From: PALSA-894 sp049698215
GTDB taxonomy: Bacteria > Pseudomonadota > Alphaproteobacteria > Rhizobiales > Xanthobacteraceae
Assembly (NCBI GenBank): GCA_049698215.1
Contig: JBAVXH010000010.1
Span: 1 to 33,617 of the forward strand
Direction: 5' to 3'
DNA: 33,617 nt
Under the pieces are notes generated by a model. It saw only the letters and a program-made list of their open reading frames with translations, made no database searches and was not told the origin of the DNA. This document shows, piece after piece, positions 29,839 to 33,617 of the stretch. A program made the position numbers and the translations under genes. Every line of letters begins with the position of its first letter. Within the stretch, counting starts at the first letter, position 1.

Positions 29839-30630
29839 TTAGGATGTCGGCCGCACCAGGAAGGTGAAGCCGTATTGCTCGAACACGGCCTTCGCGGTGT
29901 TGCTGCGCAGGAACGAAAGATACGCTGCCGCCTCCGGCTTGGCGTTCACGGTCGCGGCCACCGGATAGGTGATCGCCGGATGCGAGTCGGCCGGAAACGC
30001 GCCGACGATCTTCACGTTCGGATCGACCTTGGCGTCGGTTTCGTAAACGAGGCCGAGCACTGCCTCGCCGCGCGACACCAGCGCCATCGCGGCGCGCACG
30101 TTGTCGGCCATCGCGAATTTGTTTTGCACCGAGGCCCAGATGCCGAGCTTCTCCAGCGCGCCCTTGGCGTACTTGCCGACCGGCACCGAGGTCACCTCGC
30201 CGGTGGTGATGCGTCCATCGCCGATCAGCTTGGCGAGATCGAAGCCGGGTCCGATTGTCACTTGGTTGATCTTGGAATCCTTCGGCGCGATCAGCACCAG
30301 CTTGTTGCCGAGCAGGTTGACGCGCGTGTCGTCCTTGATGGTCTTCTTCTGGGCCGAGTAGTCCATCCACTCGAGGTCCGCCGAGGCGAACACGTCCGCC
30401 GGAGCGCCCTGTTCGAGTTGGCGTGCAAGCGCGGAGCTGGCCGCGTAGCTCGCCGTCACCTTGGTGCCGGTCGCCTTGAGGAACGCCGCGTTGATATCGT
30501 CGAGCGCGTTCTTCATCGAGGCTCCGGCAAAAACCGTCAGGGTCTTTTCTAGTGCGCGGGTCGGCGCAGCCGAACCGGAGCATAGGCCGGTGGCAACGAG
30601 CAGTGCGAGAAGCTGGCGTCGCGGGATCAT
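29839..30630 (-). CDS. modA: Molybdate-binding periplasmic protein ModA
   Basis: A 263-residue type II binding protein with a leader ending near TRALE (residue 28). TVFAGASMKNALDDI is the ModA N-terminal motif; the oxyanion-binding serines are in GASM and YAASSALARQLEQGAPADVFASAD, and GEAVLGLVYETDA is conserved near the C-terminus. It binds molybdate (and tungstate in most relatives). AGGA-like GGAG precedes ATG 30630. It follows mop by 22 nt and leads modB and modC. Confidence 0.94.
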   Translation of the reverse strand: MIPRRQLLALLVATGLCSGSAAPTRALEKTLTVFAGASMKNALDDINAAFLKATGTKVTASYAASSALARQLEQGAPADVFASADLEWMDYSAQKKTIKDDTRVNLLGNKLVLIAPKDSKINQVTIGPGFDLAKLIGDGRITTGEVTSVPVGKYAKGALEKLGIWASVQNKFAMADNVRAAMALVSRGEAVLGLVYETDAKVDPNVKIVGAFPADSHPAITYPVAATVNAKPEAAAYLSFLRSNTAKAVFEQYGFTFLVRPTS

Positions 30631-30652
30631 GTTGCTGGTTCTCCAGGATCGT

Positions 30653-30862
30653 TTAGTCGGTCGCGATCATCACGTCGGACGCCTTGATCACGGCGATCAC
30701 CTGCGAACCCGCCTTGAGGCCAAGATCGGCGACGGCCTCATTGGTGATCGATGCGGTCACGATCTGCCCGCCCGCGATCTTGACGCGCACATGCGCGGTG
30801 GTCGCGCCGGTTTTGACCTCGACGACCTTGCCCTTGATCTGATTGCGCGCGCTGAGTTTCAT
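30653..30862 (-). CDS. mop: Molbindin (Mop) single-domain molybdate-binding protein
   Basis: A 69-residue cytosolic protein: MKLSARNQIKGKVVEVKTGA begins the TOBE/Mop fold, followed by TTAHVRVKIAGGQIVTASIT and GLKAGSQVIAVIKASDVMIA. Such single-domain molbindins form hexamers that store molybdate or tungstate. ATG 30862 is chosen because the fold starts there; the upstream frame to 31051 has no homology-like pattern and looks non-coding. It is the first gene of the mop-modABC operon and may replace the missing C-terminal domain of the short ModC. Confidence 0.9.
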   Translation of the reverse strand: MKLSARNQIKGKVVEVKTGATTAHVRVKIAGGQIVTASITNEAVADLGLKAGSQVIAVIKASDVMIATD

Positions 30863-31103
30863 GCCGAGCGTCCATGACGTGCCGTGCACGCGGAACGGTT
30901 CCGCGCGCAATTGCGTGGTTCTTAGCGGCAAGTCCGGAAGCGCATCCCGGAACGGGGGCAGGGCGCGGTGACGCGCGCCGAGCGTCGCAAGCCCTATCCT
31001 AGTGATCTGTCCCACCACGTCAAACCGCAACGCCGTGGCCCGCGAGCACATGTTGTCACGCCCGTCCGATGCGTTTTAATGGGTGGCGCGACAGGGGTGC
31101 CGG
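30863..31103. other. Divergent intergenic region mop / GMC oxidoreductase
   Basis: 241 bases between the mop and GMC start codons. I see no convincing ModE box (ATCGCTATATA-type) and no recognisable molybdenum-cofactor riboswitch. AGGGG at 31093-31097 is the ribosome-binding site for the GMC gene. The promoters of both genes should lie here but cannot be placed confidently. Confidence 0.5.
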
Positions 31104-32732
31104 ATGAATGAGGCAACGCCGATCGAGGGCGAATACGACTACATCATCGTCGGCGCGGGATCGGCCGGGTGCGTGCTCGCCAATCGCCTCTCCGCCGACC
31201 CGACGAACCGAGTGCTGCTGCTCGAAGCCGGCGGCGACGACAACTGGATCTGGTTCCACATCCCGGTCGGTTACCTGTTCGCAATCGGCAATCCGCGCTC
31301 CGACTGGATGTTCAAGACCGAGCCGGAACCGGGACTGAACGGACGCGCGCTGAACTATCCGCGCGGCAAGGTGCTTGGCGGCTCCTCGGCGATCAACGCC
31401 ATGATCTACATGCGCGGGCAGGCCGCCGACTACGACCACTGGCGCCAGCTCGGCCTCGCCGGCTGGGGCTGGAGCGACGTGCTGCCGTTCTTCAGGAAGC
31501 AGACCGACCATTTCCTCGGTGAGAGCGAGCACCACGGCATCGGCGGCGAATGGCGTATCGAGGCGCCGCGCGTGCAGTGGGCGCTGCTCGATGCGTTCCG
31601 CACCGCGGCGGAGGAATACGGCATCAAGCCGATCGACGACTTCAACCGCGGCGACAACGAGGGCTCGTGCTATTTCCATGTCAACCAGCGGCGCGGGCGG
31701 CGCTGGTCGGCGGCGCGCGGCTTTCTGAAGCCCGTGATGAGCCGGCCGAACCTGCGGGTCGAGATCGGGTGTCTCGCCGAGCGCGTCGAGTTCGACGGCT
31801 GGCGCGCAACCGGCGCGACCTGGCGGCAGAATGGCGTGAGCAGGACCGCACGGGCGAAAGGCGAGGTGATCCTCTCGGCGGGCTCGATCGGCTCCGCGCA
31901 GCTCCTGCTTCTCTCCGGCATCGGACCGGGCCGCGATCTCCTCGAGCTCGGCATTCCGGTGGTGCTCGACCGGCCGGGTGTCGGGCAGAACCTGCAGGAT
32001 CATCTGCAGCTGCGCATGATCTACAAGGTCTCGGGCGTGAAGACGCTGAACGAGAGCTATCACTCGCTGTTCGGCCGCGCCCTGATGGGGCTCGACTATG
32101 CGCTGCGCCGGCGCGGACCGCTCACCATGGCGCCCTCGCAGCTTGGCTTGTTCACGCGCTCCGATCCCTCGCGCGAGCGCGCCAACATCCAGTTTCACGT
32201 GCAGCCGCTCTCGCTCGACAAGTTCGGCGATCCGCTGCACACCTATCCGGCTTTCACCGCGAGTGTGTGCAATCTGCAGCCCGAAAGCCGCGGTTTCGTG
32301 CGGCTGCGCTCGACCGATCCGGCCGACAAGCCGGTGATCCAGCCGCGCTATCTGACGGCCGATGCGGACCGGCGCGTTGCTGCCGACTCGGTCCGCGTTG
32401 CGCGCGCCATCGTCGCGCAGCCGGCGCTGCAGAAGTTCAAGCCGGTCGAGACGCTGCCCGGTGAAAAAGTCGGTGATGACGATGAATCGCTCGCGAAGGC
32501 CGCCGGCGATATCGGCACCACGATCTTCCATCCGGTCGGCACCGCCAAGATGGGGCTGCCGAGCGACCCCAATGCCGTGACGGATGCGCGGCTGCGCGTG
32601 CTCGGGATCGAGGGGCTGCGTGTGATCGACGCATCGGTGATGCCGACGATCACGTCCGGCAACACGAATTCGCCCACCATGATGATCGCCGAGAAGGGCG
32701 CGCAGATGGTGCTGGCCGATCAAAGCGGTTGA
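31104..32732 (+). CDS. GMC family FAD-dependent oxidoreductase
   Basis: A 542-residue flavoenzyme. YIIVGAGSAGCVLANRL (13-29) is the FAD dinucleotide fold, GKVLGGSSAINAMIYMRG GMC signature 1, GSIGSAQLLLLSGIGP signature 2, and HPVGTAKMG with NTNSPTMMIAEKGA near the C-terminus give the catalytic His and Asn pair. Relatives oxidise choline, aliphatic alcohols, polyethylene glycol or sugars; length and motifs fit the choline/alcohol dehydrogenase branch. ATG 31104 is preceded by AGGGG; GTG 31083 is rejected. Apparently monocistronic, with Yip1 75 nt downstream. Confidence 0.92.
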   Translation: MNEATPIEGEYDYIIVGAGSAGCVLANRLSADPTNRVLLLEAGGDDNWIWFHIPVGYLFAIGNPRSDWMFKTEPEPGLNGRALNYPRGKVLGGSSAINAMIYMRGQAADYDHWRQLGLAGWGWSDVLPFFRKQTDHFLGESEHHGIGGEWRIEAPRVQWALLDAFRTAAEEYGIKPIDDFNRGDNEGSCYFHVNQRRGRRWSAARGFLKPVMSRPNLRVEIGCLAERVEFDGWRATGATWRQNGVSRTARAKGEVILSAGSIGSAQLLLLSGIGPGRDLLELGIPVVLDRPGVGQNLQDHLQLRMIYKVSGVKTLNESYHSLFGRALMGLDYALRRRGPLTMAPSQLGLFTRSDPSRERANIQFHVQPLSLDKFGDPLHTYPAFTASVCNLQPESRGFVRLRSTDPADKPVIQPRYLTADADRRVAADSVRVARAIVAQPALQKFKPVETLPGEKVGDDDESLAKAAGDIGTTIFHPVGTAKMGLPSDPNAVTDARLRVLGIEGLRVIDASVMPTITSGNTNSPTMMIAEKGAQMVLADQSG

Positions 32733-32806
32733 TAGAGCGCTTTGCCCCCGTGACAGCCCGGCCCTGAACCGGAACAATCGCGCCATGCGAAGCCGTGGAG
32801 GGGGAC

Positions 32807-33364
32807 ATGGATCTCGTCGGCCGCGTGAAGAGGCTTCTGCTCGATCCGAAGTCTGAGTGGGTCGTGATCGCGGGCGAGCAGACGAGCCCCGGCGATCTCA
32901 TCAAGAATTATGTCGCGATCCTGGCGGCGATCCCGGCAGTCTGCGGGTTCATCGGCGCCTCGATCATCGGCGTCGGAGGAATCCGGACGCCGTTCATCTC
33001 GGGGATCGTCAGCGCGATCATTGGTTACGTGCTGACCATCATCGGTGTCTTCGTCGTCGCGTGGCTGGTCAATTTCCTCGCCGACAAGTTCGGCGGGCGG
33101 AGCAGTTTCCCGAACGCCATGAAGGTCGCCGCGTATGCGCCGACCGCCGCCTGGGTCGCGAGCGTGTTCACCGCGCTGCCGATCCTCGCCGTTCTGATGG
33201 TGCTCGGCCTCTACAGCTTCTATCTCTTCTATGTCGGGCTTCCGATCCTGATGCGGACACCGCAAGACAAGGCCCTCGGCTACCTGCTGGCGGTGATCGT
33301 GTGCACGATCATCGTGTGGGGCCTGATCCTTCTCCTGCCCGCGCGCCTCTTCGGGTTCGCGTAG
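32807..33364 (+). CDS. Yip1 family membrane protein
   Basis: A 185-residue protein. A short cytoplasmic start (MDLVGRVKRLLLDPKSEW, with the family's LxxPxxEW pattern) is followed by about five hydrophobic segments and ends in a hydrophobic LFGFA. Bacterial Yip1-domain proteins have no firmly established role. GGAGGGGG precedes ATG 32807; a GTG at 32795 overlaps that site. Convergent with the next gene, only 6 nt from its stop. Confidence 0.85.
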   Translation: MDLVGRVKRLLLDPKSEWVVIAGEQTSPGDLIKNYVAILAAIPAVCGFIGASIIGVGGIRTPFISGIVSAIIGYVLTIIGVFVVAWLVNFLADKFGGRSSFPNAMKVAAYAPTAAWVASVFTALPILAVLMVLGLYSFYLFYVGLPILMRTPQDKALGYLLAVIVCTIIVWGLILLLPARLFGFA

Positions 33365-33370
33365 GACGGG

Positions 33371-33617
33371 CTACGGCAGCGCCTTGAGATAGCGGATCGG
33401 CCGTCCCGGCGCGATCGCTTCCGCGCCCGCGACGATCGCGTTCGCGTCGATGCCATAGTGCCGATAGAGCTCGGGGATCGAGCCGGTCTGCCCAAAGTGC
33501 TCGACGCCGAGGGCACGGGTGCGGTGGCCGTGGATCGCGCCGAGCCAGCCGAGCGTCGCGGGATGCGCGTCGCACACCGTCACGATGCCGCAGTCCGGCG
33601 GCGCATCCGCCATCAGT
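33371..33617 (-). CDS. Transketolase / pyruvate dehydrogenase E1-like C-terminal fragment (cut by window edge)
   Basis: The visible 82 codons end a larger gene that begins outside the window. CDAHPATLGWLGAIHGHRT, GVEHFGQTGSI and ELYRHYGIDANAIV form the C-terminal domain of transketolase-like E1 enzymes, which includes the HFGQTG loop. It cannot be told here whether it is a transketolase or a thiamine-diphosphate pyruvate dehydrogenase. The gene appears intact at its 3' end. Confidence 0.75.
   Translation of the reverse strand, partial: LMADAPPDCGIVTVCDAHPATLGWLGAIHGHRTRALGVEHFGQTGSIPELYRHYGIDANAIVAGAEAIAPGRPIRYLKALP

Noticed and set aside
30863..31051. 63-codon N-terminal extension of mop
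   Set aside because: The molbindin fold begins at residue MKLSARN; the extension is basic and irregular with no motif.
30863..31103. ModE box or molybdenum-cofactor riboswitch
   Set aside because: No TATATA-type inverted repeat and no conserved riboswitch core could be recognised.
31056..32786. 576-codon open frame on the minus strand
   Set aside because: Antisense to the GMC oxidoreductase, whose motifs are complete.

Overview
The window looks like chromosomal DNA from a GC-rich alphaproteobacterium of the order Hyphomicrobiales (Bradyrhizobium/Xanthobacteraceae-like). The grounds are strong GC3 codon bias with long antisense shadow frames, several REP-like palindromic repeat families of the kind frequent in that group (GTCATCCCGGCCGAGCG... 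and CCCCGCGAAAGCGGGG types), two LivHMGF-type ABC transporters, and a HiPIP-type protein. No rRNA, tRNA, CRISPR or prophage was seen. The taxonomic placement is an inference.

Layout. (1) 1-109: the end of an IS5-type transposase. (2) 160-4670: an uncharacterised set of a DUF993 (aldolase-like) protein, a Gfo/Idh/MocA oxidoreductase and a D-2-hydroxyacid dehydrogenase-like protein on the minus strand, with a divergent fumarylacetoacetate-hydrolase-family enzyme; this could be a sugar-acid or diketo-acid catabolic route. (3) 4749-6115: hupE and a Tam-type methyltransferase that appears to start at ATT. (4) 6186-14609: a probable shikimate/dehydroshikimate catabolic locus. It holds a QuiC1-type dehydroshikimate dehydratase fused to a VOC/HPPD-like domain, a divergent GntR/FCD regulator, an AroE-like dehydrogenase and a complete Liv-type ABC transporter. 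ATAGGAGAT half-sites sit in both the quiC-gntR and the gntR-aroE gaps and are the best candidate operators in the window.

(5) 14616-16251: a repeat, a terminator, a small secreted protein, an SDR dehydrogenase and a Tat-exported HiPIP-like protein. (6) 16361-22114: a second Liv-type transporter with a Tat-type binding protein, a LivH permease and a single 840-residue polypeptide joining LivM, LivG and LivF, followed by a 3-hydroxyacyl-CoA-dehydrogenase-like (lambda-crystallin/gulonate dehydrogenase type) enzyme. (7) 22090-26906: a FecCD permease, an ATPase and a CodA-like deaminase on the minus strand, a divergent BtuF-like binding protein, and a second, signal-less BtuF-like protein convergent with it and overlapping it by 61 nt.

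(8) 26919-30862: a secreted parallel beta-helix protein downstream of a molybdate uptake operon (mop-modA-modB-modC) in which the Mop domain is a separate gene and ModC is the short form. (9) 31104-33617: a GMC oxidoreductase, a Yip1-family membrane protein and the C-terminal end of a transketolase/pyruvate-dehydrogenase-E1-like enzyme.

The most coherent new biology is the quiC-gntR-aroE-ABC locus: import of a shikimate-like acid, oxidation to 3-dehydroshikimate and dehydration to protocatechuate, under a regulator with visible repeated sites. The 160-4670 cluster is the best candidate for an undescribed pathway. Three genes also appear to take their start codon, ribosome-binding site or signal peptide from repeat DNA or to use rare start codons.
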